Part shown: in pieces, positions 7,107 through 16,212 of the stretch
Layout of the letters: every line of letters starts with the position of its first letter
How positions within the stretch are numbered: the stretch's first letter is position 1
DNA from: Geodermatophilus obscurus
GTDB taxonomy: Bacteria > Actinomycetota > Actinomycetes > Mycobacteriales > Geodermatophilaceae
Assembly (NCBI RefSeq): GCF_900143215.1
Contig: NZ_FRDM01000028.1
Location: 1-50,872, forward strand
Direction of reading: 5' to 3'
Length of the DNA: 50,872 nucleotides
Notes under the pieces: generated by a model
Database searches by the model: none
Seen by the model: only the letters and a program-made list of their open reading frames with translations
What the model was told of the DNA's origin: nothing
Made by a program: the position numbers and the translations under genes

Positions 7107-8591
7107 TCAGCGGGGGGCGTCCGAGTCGCGATGCAGGTGCCGGGTCGGGGTCGGGTGGTCGGTGTCGGTGTGCTCGACCATGATCCCCTCGGCGTCACCC
7201 TCGAAGGTGGCGATCGCCGGGGCCTCGGCGAAGATCGGGCCCTCCTCGAGATGGCCCCGCCGCACGTTGAACAGCAGGTTGAGCAGGATGGCGGTGATCG
7301 CGGCAGCACTGATGCCGGAGTCGAAGATGACCTCGAACCAGCTCGGGAAGGGTTCGTAGAACTCCGGGACGGCGATCGGGATGACGCCCATCGCGAGCGC
7401 GGCCGCGACGATGACCAGGTTGGCGTTGCCGTCGTACTCCACCTTGCTCAGCGTGCGGATGCCGCTGGCGGCGACCGTTCCGAACAGCACCAGGCCGGCG
7501 CCGCCGAGCACGGGCAGCGGCACGACCGCCACGATCGCTCCGAGGACCGGGAAGAGTCCGAGCAGGAAGAGGATCACGCCGCTCACCGCGACGACGAAGC
7601 GGCTCTTGATCCCCGTCACCGCAACCAGCCCGACGTTCTGGGCGAACGCGCTGACCGAGAAGCCGTTGAAGACGCCGGCCACGGTGGTGGACAGCATGTC
7701 GGCCTGCAGACCGCCGGTCACGTCACGGCGGGAGAGCCGCTTGTCGACGACCTCCCCGATGGCCAGGATGTCGGCCGTCGTCTCGGTCATGATCACCAGC
7801 ATCACGACGAGCATCGAGATGATCGCGCCGACGGCGAAGGTCGGTGTCCCGAAGTGGAACGGCGCGGTGAGCTGGAAGGGTGCGGCGTCGGCGAGGGCAC
7901 CGAAGTTGGTGGCACCGAAGGGGATGGCCACCAGCGTCCCGAGCACCAGCCCGAGCAGGATCGCCACCCGGTTGAAGAAGCCGCCCAGGAAGCGGTAGAT
8001 CAGCACGATGATCAGCAAGGTGGCCGCGGCCAGCCCGATGTTGCGCATCGACCCGAACTCGGGGCTGGTCGCGGGCCCGAGTGCCCACCGCATGGCCACC
8101 GGTAGCAGGGAGATCCCGATCACGGTGATCACGGTGCCCGTGACCACCGGGGGGAAGAACCGGAGCAGCTTGGTGAAGAAGGGCGCGAGCAGCAGGGCGA
8201 TGGCGCCGGCGACGATGAGCGCTCCGAAGATGGCGCGGAGCCCCGCTTCCCCGCCCAGCGGGGCGCCGATGGCGAGCATGGTGGAGACGGCCGCGAACGA
8301 CGTCCCCTGCACGATCGGCAGCCGGGCGCCGATCCGCCAGACTCCGAGGGTCTGCAGCAGCGTGGCCAGACCCGAGATGAACAGGCCGGCGCTGATCAGG
8401 TACGTGGTCTGCGCGGGGGTGAGCTCGAGCGCGGTGCCGACGATGATGGGCACGGCCACCACCCCGGCGTACATGCTGAGCACGTGCTGCAGGCCGTAGG
8501 CCACCATCGGCCCGGGCGGGAGCACCTGGTCGACCGGGTGCACGCCGGTTGCGGCCGCACCGGTGCGGCGACGCTTGTTCCACTTAGCCAT
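7107..8591 (-). CDS. NCS2/NAT-family urate-xanthine permease
   Basis: A proton-symport purine transporter in the cytoplasmic membrane, most likely importing urate or xanthine given its neighbours. The 494-aa protein has 12-14 hydrophobic segments and the NAT signature QNVGLVAVTGIKSRFV, where Q-N-x-G and the following T define substrate binding. GLQHVLSMYAG near the N-terminus and AIGEVVDKR before the signature are also family blocks. The start at 8591 (MAKWNKRRR) has GAGGAG about 9 nt upstream. It lies 32 bp after uricase and is the last gene before a strong hairpin. Substrate choice between urate, xanthine and uracil cannot be settled here. Confidence 0.9.
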   Translation of the reverse strand: MAKWNKRRRTGAAATGVHPVDQVLPPGPMVAYGLQHVLSMYAGVVAVPIIVGTALELTPAQTTYLISAGLFISGLATLLQTLGVWRIGARLPIVQGTSFAAVSTMLAIGAPLGGEAGLRAIFGALIVAGAIALLLAPFFTKLLRFFPPVVTGTVITVIGISLLPVAMRWALGPATSPEFGSMRNIGLAAATLLIIVLIYRFLGGFFNRVAILLGLVLGTLVAIPFGATNFGALADAAPFQLTAPFHFGTPTFAVGAIISMLVVMLVIMTETTADILAIGEVVDKRLSRRDVTGGLQADMLSTTVAGVFNGFSVSAFAQNVGLVAVTGIKSRFVVAVSGVILFLLGLFPVLGAIVAVVPLPVLGGAGLVLFGTVAASGIRTLSKVEYDGNANLVIVAAALAMGVIPIAVPEFYEPFPSWFEVIFDSGISAAAITAILLNLLFNVRRGHLEEGPIFAEAPAIATFEGDAEGIMVEHTDTDHPTPTRHLHRDSDAPR

Positions 8592-8623
8592 CGGACGGTC
8601 TCCTCGGTCAGCGGTCGGTGTGG

Positions 8624-9502
8624 TCACCAGCCCTGGCCGGGATCGAAGGCCAGGCCGGGGGGAGGGGCGTCGTCACGGCGCACGGTGAGCTCCTGGAGCC
8701 CGTAGGGACGGTCGTCGGCGTGGAAGACCTCGCCTGCGTTCCCGATGCCGAAGCGCGCCAGGTCGTAGACGAAGTGGTGCTTGTTCGGGGCGGTGATGCG
8801 GATCTCGGCGATCTCCGGCTGCTCCTCGATCAGGGCCGCGCCGGCGTCGTACAGGGTCTGCTGGTGCGCCAGGCTGTAGTGGTTGGCGTAGGTCTCCAAC
8901 AGCGTCTGAACGGCCAGGTCGTGGGACTTGCCCCAGTCGACGTCCTCACTCGTGTGCAGCCACTGGGCCCGCATCGAGGTCGCCATGAGCCGGTCGTGCG
9001 TGGGCGCCAGTGTCGTGAACCGGTCCTCGAGGAAGTCCGCGAACTCCGAGTCGGTGGTCTTGAGGATCCAGAGGTCCTGCACCCCGGAGACCACCCAGGT
9101 GGTGGAGCCGTCGTAGGTGACCGTCGCGGTCCGCACGTAGCGGCCGTCGCGGGTGAAGGCGTGCGGGTTGCCCAGCCGGGTCCACGGGTACATCTCGAGG
9201 TGCACCCGCGCATGGGTGATCGGCTCGGTGTTGTCCACGAAGTGGCGGGCCAGCCGGATGCCGAACGACTCCGGCTGGGCGACGACGTCGTCCTCCTTGG
9301 CGAAGGCGTAGACGGTGTTCTTCTGCGTGTCGGTCGGAAGCACCGGCGAGTTGTCGCCGGTCAGGTGCGGCGCGTCCTGCCCGCCCCAGAGCGCGACGCT
9401 GACGTTGTAGTCGACGATCTCGTGGGGGTCGCTGTCACGGAAGACCCGGACGACCCGGTTCTCCGCCTTGCCGTACTGGTTGTGGCCGAGGACGACCGCC
9501 AT
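8624..9502 (-). CDS. uox: uricase (urate oxidase)
   Basis: Cofactor-free oxidation of urate to 5-hydroxyisourate with release of H2O2. The 292-aa chain shows the T-fold uricase motifs: LGHNQYGKAENRVVRV with the catalytic Lys, TDTQKNTVYAFAK with the catalytic Thr, RDGRYVRTATV, and the C-terminal ITAPNKHHFVYDL. The Thr-Lys-His triad is therefore complete. There is no C-terminal peroxisomal signal, as expected for bacteria. ATG 9502 follows AAGGAG by 9 nt. The gene sits 31 bp after the 5-hydroxyisourate hydrolase gene, which consumes its product. Confidence 0.96.
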   Translation of the reverse strand: MAVVLGHNQYGKAENRVVRVFRDSDPHEIVDYNVSVALWGGQDAPHLTGDNSPVLPTDTQKNTVYAFAKEDDVVAQPESFGIRLARHFVDNTEPITHARVHLEMYPWTRLGNPHAFTRDGRYVRTATVTYDGSTTWVVSGVQDLWILKTTDSEFADFLEDRFTTLAPTHDRLMATSMRAQWLHTSEDVDWGKSHDLAVQTLLETYANHYSLAHQQTLYDAGAALIEEQPEIAEIRITAPNKHHFVYDLARFGIGNAGEVFHADDRPYGLQELTVRRDDAPPPGLAFDPGQGW

Positions 9503-9533
9503 GGGGATCACACTCCTTGTCGATGAACCTTGT

Positions 9534-9866
9534 CTAGGAACCGCGGTAGGTGGAGAAGGCATACGGGCTGAGCAGCAGAGGAACGTGGTAGTGCCGGTCC
9601 TCGGTGACGGTGAAGGCCACCGTCACCTCGGGGTAGAAGCCGGTCTGGCCGGTGGCCGCGAAGTACTCCCCCGTGGCGAACACCAGGCGGTGCGCACCGA
9701 GGTCCAGTCCGTCGGGCGCGAGGTCGCGCAGTCGGCCGTCGACGTCGGTGACCCCGTCGCCGAGCGGCCGCCACTCCTCCCCCACACGGCGTTCGAGGGA
9801 CACCCGCACCCCCACGGCGGGCTGCCCGGAGACGGCGTCGAGGACGTGCGTCGACAGGGAACTCAT
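9534..9866 (-). CDS. uraH: 5-hydroxyisourate hydrolase
   Basis: Hydrolyses 5-hydroxyisourate to OHCU, the second step of ureide formation. The 110-aa length is typical of transthyretin-related HIUases. The defining motifs are the N-terminal STHVLD (catalytic His), an internal RHYHVPLLLSPYAFSTY block, and the C-terminal YRGS tetrapeptide that distinguishes HIUase from transthyretin. The ATG overlaps the stop of the decarboxylase gene by 4 bp, indicating translational coupling. Confidence 0.96.
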   Translation of the reverse strand: MSSLSTHVLDAVSGQPAVGVRVSLERRVGEEWRPLGDGVTDVDGRLRDLAPDGLDLGAHRLVFATGEYFAATGQTGFYPEVTVAFTVTEDRHYHVPLLLSPYAFSTYRGS

Positions 9867-10387
9867 GACTGCAGCGACCTCTCCAGCCGCAGCCGCGTGA
9901 TCTGCCGCAGCTGCTCGGCGACCTCGCGCTGTTCGGTCGCGGGGTCGTTGCGCAGCCGCCTGCGGAGCTCGGTGAGCATCTCCGCGGGTGAGCGGCCGGC
10001 CGCCCGGATCAGGAAGACCTGGTCGAAGCGCTCCTCGTAGGCGACGTTGCCCTCACGCAACGCGGCGCGGACCTCGGCGTCGGCGTCGGCCATGCCGGAC
10101 TGCTCCTGCCGGGACCAGGTGGCCTCGGTGGACGAGCCGCCCACCCGCTGTCCGATGCGAGGGTGCGCCGCCAGCGCTTCGGACAGATCGTCGGGTCCGA
10201 GTTCCTGGATCACCCGGTCGCTGGCGCTCAGGAGTTCCTGCACGTCGGCGTAGGGCCGGCCAGCGGCCATGCGGGCGACCCAGGCGGGGGCCGCGCAGCA
10301 GGCGGCCAACTGCTCCTCGGCCTGGTCGACGGGCAGCGTGTTCAGCGTCCGGAGACCGGCCTGCAGTACGTTCACGGACCCGCTCAC
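9863..10387 (-). CDS. uraD: OHCU decarboxylase
   Basis: Decarboxylates 2-oxo-4-hydroxy-4-carboxy-5-ureidoimidazoline to (S)-allantoin. The 174-aa all-helical protein contains the active-site AAHPRIGQR with its catalytic His, a downstream EQSGM block, NVAYEERFDQVFLIRAAG and a C-terminal RLRNDPATEQREVAEQL. It starts with GTG at 10387, which overlaps the stop of the allantoicase remnant (GTGA), and ends in an ATGA overlap with uraH. Order and overlaps show it is made in step with uraH and uox. Confidence 0.95.
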   Translation of the reverse strand: MSGSVNVLQAGLRTLNTLPVDQAEEQLAACCAAPAWVARMAAGRPYADVQELLSASDRVIQELGPDDLSEALAAHPRIGQRVGGSSTEATWSRQEQSGMADADAEVRAALREGNVAYEERFDQVFLIRAAGRSPAEMLTELRRRLRNDPATEQREVAEQLRQITRLRLERSLQS

Positions 10388-10746
10388 CGCGCACCTCCCG
10401 CCGGCAGGGCGCGGACCGCGTCGGGGAGTGCGTCCAGACCCTGGGTCGGCCGGCCGGGGAGGACGTCGTCGGCCGCACCGCCGTCCGGTCCGCCCTCCTG
10501 GTCCCCCTCGTGCCCGAAGGTGTAGGTCGGGCAGGACGGCGCCTCCGGCTCGATGAGGTTCTCCCGCTCGGCGAACAGCTCGTCGTCGGCGTAGAAGACG
10601 CTGCCGCCGAGGCTGCGCGAGGCCAGGTCGGGCAGGTGGGTGGAGTCCTGCACCGGCGGAGGAGCGGCCGCACGGCCGACCGGGTCGATGCCCACGGCAT
10701 CGGCGCCGGAACGTCCGGCGGTCCGTTCCTGCACAGGGCTGCTCAT
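10384..10746 (-). pseudogene. 120-aa allantoicase N-terminal remnant, open frame
   Basis: Residues about 37-80 match the beginning of allantoicase: LPDLASRSLGGSV, DDELFAERENLIEPEAP and YTFGHEG correspond to LPDLASR-LGGSV, ND-FFAE-ENL-KPE-P and HTFGHKG. Allantoicases are about 330-350 aa, so two thirds, including most of both jelly-roll repeats, are absent. The last 40 residues are Gly/Pro/Ala rich and not recognisable. The frame is intact, starts 2 nt after the allantoinase stop and overlaps the uraD start, so it is still translated in the operon layout. A reduced functional protein cannot be excluded, but loss by internal deletion is simpler. Confidence 0.7.
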
Positions 10747-10748
10747 CG

Positions 10749-12086
10749 TCAGGCCTCTCCTCGGGTCAACAGGTGGCCCCGCGGCTGGTGGCCGGTCAGC
10801 TCCTGGCCGCGCAGCCAGGTGCTGCGGACGACTCCGTCGAGCCGCCGGCCCGCGTACGGGGTGATCGGATTGCGGTGGAAGAGCGCGGTGGGGTCGACGA
10901 CGAAACCGTCGTCCGGGGCGAAGATGCAGAAGTCGGCGTCGTGGCCCGGTTCGATGCGGCCCTTGCGCCGCAGCCCGGCGAGCTGCGCCGGCCGCTCGGC
11001 CATCCAGCGCGTGACGTCGACGAGGGAGAAGCCGCGCCTCCGCGCCTCGGTCCACACGTCGGAGAGGCCGATCTGCAGGGAGGAGATGCCGCCCCACGCC
11101 GCGGCGAAGTCGCCCAGGTCGAGCCGCTTGAGCTCCGGGGTGCACGGCGAGTGGTCGGAGACGATGCAGTCGATCGTCCCGTCGGCGAGCCCCCGCCACA
11201 GCTGCTCGCGGTTGTCCGCCTCCCGGATGGGCGGGCAGCACTTGAACTGCGTCGCCCCTCCCGGGATCTCCTCGGCCGCGAACGTCAAGTAGTGCGGACA
11301 CGTCTCGGCGGTGATCCGCACGCCGTCCTGGCGCGCCTCGGCGATGAGCGGGAGCGCGTCGCTGCTGGAGAGGTGCAAGACGTGTGCCCGTCCGCCCGTG
11401 GCCCGGGCGGCCTCGATGACCCGGCTGATGGCGCGGTTCTCCGCCGCCCGTGGCCGGGAGGACAGGAAGTCGCGGTAGTCCCCGCTGTGGAGGCTGGGCG
11501 CGCGCTCGATCTCGTCGCCGTCCTCGGCGTGGACGATGAGCAGCCCGTCGACGGTCCGCAGGACCCGCAGGTAGTCCTCGAGGTCCGCGGGAAGCAGCGG
11601 GGGGAACTCCTCGACGCCCGAGTGCACGAGGAAGCACTTGAAGCCGAAGACGCCCGCGGCGTGCAGCGCGGTCAGCTCCCCCAGGTTCCCGGGGACGGCT
11701 CCGCCCCAGAAGCCGACGTCGACGAAGCACTGCCCCAGGGCGCTCTTGCGCTTCACCTCCAGCGCGGCCACGTCCACCGTCGGCGGGATGCTGTTGAGCG
11801 GCATGTCCAGGATCGTGGTGACGCCGCCGGCGGCCGCCGCCCGCGTCGCCGACGCGAACCCCTCCCACTCGGTGCGGCCGGGTTCGTTCACGTGCACGTG
11901 TGCGTCGACGAGGCCGGGGAGCAGCACGACGTCGTCGCCGAGCTCGACGACCTGCCGTCCGTCCAGACCCGACCCCAGCGGCTCGACGGCGGCGATGCGC
12001 CCGTCGGTGACCCCGACGCAGCCCGCCTCCTCGCGTCCGTTCGTCACCAGACGGCGAGCGCACAGAACCGTGTCGTACTGGGCCAC
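10749..12086 (-). CDS. allB: allantoinase
   Basis: Hydrolyses allantoin to allantoate. The 445-aa amidohydrolase has the binuclear metal site GLVDAHVHVNEPGRTEWEGF (HxH), the carbamylated Lys in GFKCFLVHSG, IVHAEDGDE, HVLHLSSSDAL and the Asp in CIVSDHSPC. TILDMPLNSIPPT is a typical allantoinase block. The GTG at 12086 is preceded by GGAGG 6 nt upstream; the open frame to 12407 enters the divergent promoter region and is not conserved. It is the first gene of the minus-strand purine operon. Confidence 0.94.
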   Translation of the reverse strand: MAQYDTVLCARRLVTNGREEAGCVGVTDGRIAAVEPLGSGLDGRQVVELGDDVVLLPGLVDAHVHVNEPGRTEWEGFASATRAAAAGGVTTILDMPLNSIPPTVDVAALEVKRKSALGQCFVDVGFWGGAVPGNLGELTALHAAGVFGFKCFLVHSGVEEFPPLLPADLEDYLRVLRTVDGLLIVHAEDGDEIERAPSLHSGDYRDFLSSRPRAAENRAISRVIEAARATGGRAHVLHLSSSDALPLIAEARQDGVRITAETCPHYLTFAAEEIPGGATQFKCCPPIREADNREQLWRGLADGTIDCIVSDHSPCTPELKRLDLGDFAAAWGGISSLQIGLSDVWTEARRRGFSLVDVTRWMAERPAQLAGLRRKGRIEPGHDADFCIFAPDDGFVVDPTALFHRNPITPYAGRRLDGVVRSTWLRGQELTGHQPRGHLLTRGEA

Positions 12087-12517
12087 GACGCCTCCTGCTG
12101 CGTGAGAAGTGGATGGTCCGGGGTCGCTCGCGTGACCGGCGGCCAGTGACGGGGGCTCGGCGGCGCCGGCCCTGCCACAGGTCTGCCGGGCGGGTCGAGT
12201 CGACCGTCCGTTGGCGAAGGACGCTAGGTCCGCGAATGTGACCGGGTCAACACGCGGTCCACGGATATACGAAATACTCCTCGGGCCCGAAGAATGGGGC
12301 CTGATCCCTTCGTAGCGGGTATCCGATATATCTTCCCGGAACCCCGGATCGGTGCGGCCCATCGCTTGACCGCGCCTGTCAGCAGGACTTACGGTCCGGG
12401 ACAGCAATTCATCCGCACGAATCCGCCCTCCCGGCGCACCGACTCATGATGTCATTCCGGTCCTTGCGAGTCGGCCGTGCGCTCACATTCGCACCAATCA
12501 ACCCCACGGAAGACGTG
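12087..12517. promoter_or_regulatory. divergent promoter region between allantoinase and hyi
   Basis: This 431-bp gap separates the urate/allantoin operon from the glyoxylate operon and must hold promoters for both. It is AT-richer than its surroundings between about 12235 and 12345. A dyad TATCCGATATATC (12320-12332, containing the palindrome GATATATC) and a related GGATATAC at 12263-12270 are candidate operators. The GntR/FCD regulator at the far end of the plus operon is the obvious candidate ligand. Promoter boxes could not be assigned with confidence. Confidence 0.55.
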
Positions 12518-13333
12518 ATGGTCGCTCGCAATCTCCGCTACGAGGTCAACTGCTCCATCCTGTTCGCCGAACTGCCCCTGCTGGAGCGCCCGGCGGCCGC
12601 GAGGGATGCCGGTTTCGACGCCGTCGAGTTCTGGTGGCCCTTCCCGGTCGCCGTCCCCTCCGACGCCGACGTCGACGCCTTCGTCGGGGCCATCCGGGAC
12701 GCCGGTGTGCAGCTGGTCGGGCTGAACTTCTTCGCCGGGGACATGCCTGCGGGCGACAGGGGGCTGGTGTCCTGGCCCGCGCGCTCGCAGGAGTTCCGGG
12801 ACAACATCGACGTCACCGTCGGGATCGGTGAGCAGCTCGGCTGCCGCGCCTTCAACGCGCTCTACGGCAACCGGGTCGACGATGCCCGGCCGGAGGAGCA
12901 GGACGCGCTGGCGGTGGAGAACCTGACCCTGGCGGGCCGGGCCGCGAGCCGTATCGGGGGCATGGTGCTGGTCGAGCCGGTGAGCGGCGCACCTCGGTAC
13001 CCGCTGCGCACGGCGGCCGACGCCATCGGGGTGATCGACCGCGTCGCCGAGGGGACCGGGGTGACGAATCTGGGCTTCCTGTGCGACCTGTACCACCTGG
13101 CGGTCAACGGTGACGACCTCGACCGGGCCGTCGAGACCTACGGTCCGCGGGTCGCGCACGTGCAGATCGCCGACGCCCCCGGCCGGAACGAGCCCGGCAC
13201 CGGCGACCTCGACCTGGACCGCTACCTCGACCAGCTGGCGGCCGCCGGTTACGACGGCTGGGTGGGGCTCGAGTACAAGCCCAGCGGCGCCTCCGCCGAC
13301 AGCTTCGGCTGGCTGCACCGCTCCGCCGCCTGA
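12518..13333 (+). CDS. hyi: hydroxypyruvate isomerase
   Basis: Interconverts hydroxypyruvate and tartronate semialdehyde next to glyoxylate carboligase. The 271-aa AP-endonuclease-type TIM barrel shows the N-terminal NCSILFAELPLLERP, AVEFWWPFP (Glu metal/substrate region), LVGLNFFAGDMPAGDRGL, LVEPVSG with metal-binding Glu, FLCDLYHLAVNGDD, HVQIADAPGRNEPGTG and GLEYKPSG. All are characteristic of the Hyi family. The ATG at 12518 is chosen because homology begins there; the longer frame from 12446 adds 24 unconserved residues. It is the first gene of the plus-strand operon. Confidence 0.9.
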   Translation: MVARNLRYEVNCSILFAELPLLERPAAARDAGFDAVEFWWPFPVAVPSDADVDAFVGAIRDAGVQLVGLNFFAGDMPAGDRGLVSWPARSQEFRDNIDVTVGIGEQLGCRAFNALYGNRVDDARPEEQDALAVENLTLAGRAASRIGGMVLVEPVSGAPRYPLRTAADAIGVIDRVAEGTGVTNLGFLCDLYHLAVNGDDLDRAVETYGPRVAHVQIADAPGRNEPGTGDLDLDRYLDQLAAAGYDGWVGLEYKPSGASADSFGWLHRSAA

Positions 13334-13386
13334 GGAAGGTCCCCTACCCCATGAGTGCACCACCCCGACACGGAGGAAGTGTTCCA

Positions 13387-14265
13387 ATGACAACGGTCGC
13401 CTTCATCGGCCTCGGCATCATGGGTGGGCCGATGGCCAGCAACCTGGTCAAGGCCGGCTTCGACGTCATCGGCTACAACCGCAGCCCCGAGCCGATCCAG
13501 CGGCTCGTCGAGCAGGGCGGGCGCGGAGCCGGCAGCCTCGCCGAGGCCGCGCGGGACGCCGACGTCGTCGTCACCATGGTCCCCGACTCGCCGGACGTCG
13601 AGGCGGTCACCACCGGTGAGGACGGGTTCTACGGGCTGGTCAAGCCGGGAACCCTGCACGTCGACATGAGCTCCATCCGCCCCGACGTGGCGAAGAAGGT
13701 GGCTGACGCGGGGAAGGAGCGCGGGGTGCGCGTCCTCGACGCCCCGGTGAGCGGCGGCGAGCAGGGCGCGATCGACGCCACCCTCTCCATCATGGTCGGC
13801 GGGAGCCCGGAGGACTTCGCCGACGGCCGGCCGGTCCTCGAGGCGGTCGGCAAGACGGTGGTGCACGTGGGCCCGGCCGGCTCCGGCCAGACGGTCAAGG
13901 CGGCCAACCAGCTCATCGTCGCGGGCACCATCGAGCTCGTCGCCGAGGCCATCGTCTTCCTCGAGGCCTACGGCGTCGACACCGAGGCCGCGGTCAAGGT
14001 CCTCGCCGGTGGCCTGGCTGGTAACGCGATCCTCGACCGCAAGGCCGCGAACATGTTGCGCCGCGACTTCAAGCCCGGGTTCCGCATCGAGCTGCACCAC
14101 AAGGACCTGGGCATCGTCACCTCCGCCGCCCGCGAGGCCGGGGTGGTCATCCCGCTCGGGGCGGTCGTCGCGCAGCTCGTCGCCAGCCTCAAGGCCCAGG
14201 GCGACGGCGCCCTCGACCACTCGGCGCTGCTCAAGCTGGTCGAGCAGCTCTCCGGCCGGCACTGA
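13387..14265 (+). CDS. glxR: tartronate semialdehyde reductase
   Basis: NAD(P)H-dependent reduction of 2-hydroxy-3-oxopropionate to D-glycerate. The 292-aa beta-hydroxyacid dehydrogenase has the Rossmann motif [21 protein letters not shown], the substrate motif [10 protein letters not shown], the catalytic-Lys helix [10 protein letters not shown], and [15 protein letters not shown]. The start at 13387 is preceded by GGAGGA with 9 nt spacing; the upstream ATG at 13351 lacks a site. It sits between hyi (53 bp) and gcl (59 bp). Confidence 0.92.
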   Translation: MTTVAFIGLGIMGGPMASNLVKAGFDVIGYNRSPEPIQRLVEQGGRGAGSLAEAARDADVVVTMVPDSPDVEAVTTGEDGFYGLVKPGTLHVDMSSIRPDVAKKVADAGKERGVRVLDAPVSGGEQGAIDATLSIMVGGSPEDFADGRPVLEAVGKTVVHVGPAGSGQTVKAANQLIVAGTIELVAEAIVFLEAYGVDTEAAVKVLAGGLAGNAILDRKAANMLRRDFKPGFRIELHHKDLGIVTSAAREAGVVIPLGAVVAQLVASLKAQGDGALDHSALLKLVEQLSGRH

Positions 14266-14324
14266 CCACCCACACCCCACGACAGGACGCGGGTCCGGCA
14301 CACGGGCCCGGGGACAGGAGACCC

Positions 14325-16124
14325 ATGCCTCGCATGAGGGCCATCTCGGCCGCCGTGCAGATCCTCCAGCGGGAAGGCGTGACGCACGCCTTCGGCGTGC
14401 CCGGAGCGGCGATCAACCCGCTCTACGCCGCGCTCCGCGAGAACGGCACCATCTCGCACGTGCTCGCCCGGCACGTCGAGGGCGCCTCGCACATGGCGGA
14501 GGGGTACACGCGGGCCAAGGCGGGCAACATCGGGGTCTGCATCGGCACATCCGGGCCGGCCGGCACCGACATGATCACCGGGTTGTACTCGGCGTCGGGC
14601 GACTCCATCCCGATCCTGTGCATCACCGGCCAGGCGCCGACCGCGCGGCTGCACAAGGAGGACTTCCAGGCCGTCGACATCGCCGCGATCGCCGCGCCGG
14701 TCACGAAGATGGCGATGACCGTGCTGGAGCCGGCGCAGGTGCCGCGGGCCTTCCAGCAGGCCTTCCACCTGATGCGTTCCGGCCGGCCAGGCCCGGTGCT
14801 GATCGACCTGCCCTTCGACGTGCAGATGGCCGAGATCGAGTTCGACATCGACACCTACGAGCCCCTGCCGGTCTACAAGCCTCAGGCCACCCGCGCCCAG
14901 ATCGAGAAGGCCCTCGACATGCTGGCCGCCGCCGAGCGGCCGGTGATAGTCGCCGGCGGGGGGATCATCAACGCCGACGCCGCCGACTTGTTGATCGAGT
15001 TCGCCGAACTGGTCGACGTCCCGGTCATCCCGACGCTGATGGGCTGGGGCGCCATCCCCGACGACCACCGGCTGATGGCCGGCATGGCCGGGCTGCAGAC
15101 ATCGCAGCGCTACGGCAACGAGAACCTGCTGGCTTCCGACGCCGTGCTCGGCATCGGCAACCGGTGGGCCAACCGGCACACCGGCGGCCTGGAGACCTAC
15201 ACCCGCGGGCGCACCTTCGTCCACGTCGACGTCGAGCCCACCCAGATCGGTCGGGTGTTCACACCCGACCTCGGGATCGTCTCCGACGCCGCAGCGGCGC
15301 TGCAGCTCTTCGTCGAGATCGCCCGGGAGCGGCGGGCGACCGGGGCGCTGCCCGACCGCAGCACCTGGGTCGAGGAGTGCGCCGAGCGCAAGCGGACCCT
15401 GCTGCGCCGAACGCACTTCGACGACGTCCCGATCAAGCCGCAGCGGGTGTACGAGGAGATGAACAAGGCGTTCGGGAAGGACACCCGCTACGTCAGCACC
15501 ATCGGCCTCTCCCAGATCGCCGGCGGCCAGTTCCTGCACGTCTACCGACCCCGCCACTGGATCAACGCCGGCCAGGCCGGCCCCCTGGGCTGGACCGTGC
15601 CCGCGGCCCTCGGTGTCTGCGTCGCCGACCCGGAGGGCACGGTGGTGGCGCTGTCCGGCGACTACGACCTCCAGTTCCTGATCGAGGAGCTGGCTGTCGG
15701 GGCCCAGTTCAACCTGCCCTACATCCAGGTGCTGGTGAACAACTCCTACCTGGGGCTGATCCGGCAGTCGCAGCGGGCCTTCGAGATGGACTACGCCGTG
15801 CAGCTCGCCTTCGACAACGTCAACTCCCCGGAGCTCGGCGGCTACGGCGTGGACCACGTCAAGGTCGCCGAGGGACTGGGCTGCAAGGCCCTGCGGGTCC
15901 ACGAGCCCGACCAGATCGGCCCCGCCCTGGAGGAGGCCAAGAAGCTGCTGGTCGAGCACCGCGTGCCGGTGGTCGTGGAGATCATCCTCGAGCGCGTCAC
16001 GAACATCTCGATGGGCACGGAGCTGGACGACGTCGTGGAGTTCGAGGAGCTGGCCAGCAAGGGCGAGCACGCCCCCACCGCCATCTCCGCGCTGAACCTC
16101 GACACCATGCAGCTGCTCGACTAG
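14325..16124 (+). CDS. gcl: glyoxylate carboligase
   Basis: Joins two glyoxylates into tartronate semialdehyde with loss of CO2. The 599-aa TPP enzyme carries the N-terminal [15 protein letters not shown], which lacks the catalytic Glu of other TPP enzymes, as is diagnostic for Gcl. The TPP/Mg motif [12 protein letters not shown]...NNSYLG and the Gcl-specific [14 protein letters not shown] are also present. AGGAGA lies 6 nt before ATG 14325. This is the hub reaction of the plus-strand operon, consuming glyoxylate from purine rings. Confidence 0.96.
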   Translation: MPRMRAISAAVQILQREGVTHAFGVPGAAINPLYAALRENGTISHVLARHVEGASHMAEGYTRAKAGNIGVCIGTSGPAGTDMITGLYSASGDSIPILCITGQAPTARLHKEDFQAVDIAAIAAPVTKMAMTVLEPAQVPRAFQQAFHLMRSGRPGPVLIDLPFDVQMAEIEFDIDTYEPLPVYKPQATRAQIEKALDMLAAAERPVIVAGGGIINADAADLLIEFAELVDVPVIPTLMGWGAIPDDHRLMAGMAGLQTSQRYGNENLLASDAVLGIGNRWANRHTGGLETYTRGRTFVHVDVEPTQIGRVFTPDLGIVSDAAAALQLFVEIARERRATGALPDRSTWVEECAERKRTLLRRTHFDDVPIKPQRVYEEMNKAFGKDTRYVSTIGLSQIAGGQFLHVYRPRHWINAGQAGPLGWTVPAALGVCVADPEGTVVALSGDYDLQFLIEELAVGAQFNLPYIQVLVNNSYLGLIRQSQRAFEMDYAVQLAFDNVNSPELGGYGVDHVKVAEGLGCKALRVHEPDQIGPALEEAKKLLVEHRVPVVVEIILERVTNISMGTELDDVVEFEELASKGEHAPTAISALNLDTMQLLD

Positions 16125-16212
16125 CGAAGGACCACCTCCTCACGCCTCGCACGCTCGGCGCGGGGCCCCTGGAGGGTGACCGTTCCACTCCGTTCCCAGA
16201 TCAGGAGGGCGC

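Noticed and set aside
6735..8105. A 456-codon frame on the plus strand opposite the permease
   Set aside because: His/Asp/Gln-rich antisense shadow of a membrane transporter with a clear NAT signature.
13968..16070. A 700-codon open frame on the minus strand opposite gcl
   Set aside because: Antisense shadow of gcl with Asp/Val/Gln-rich composition and no family features.
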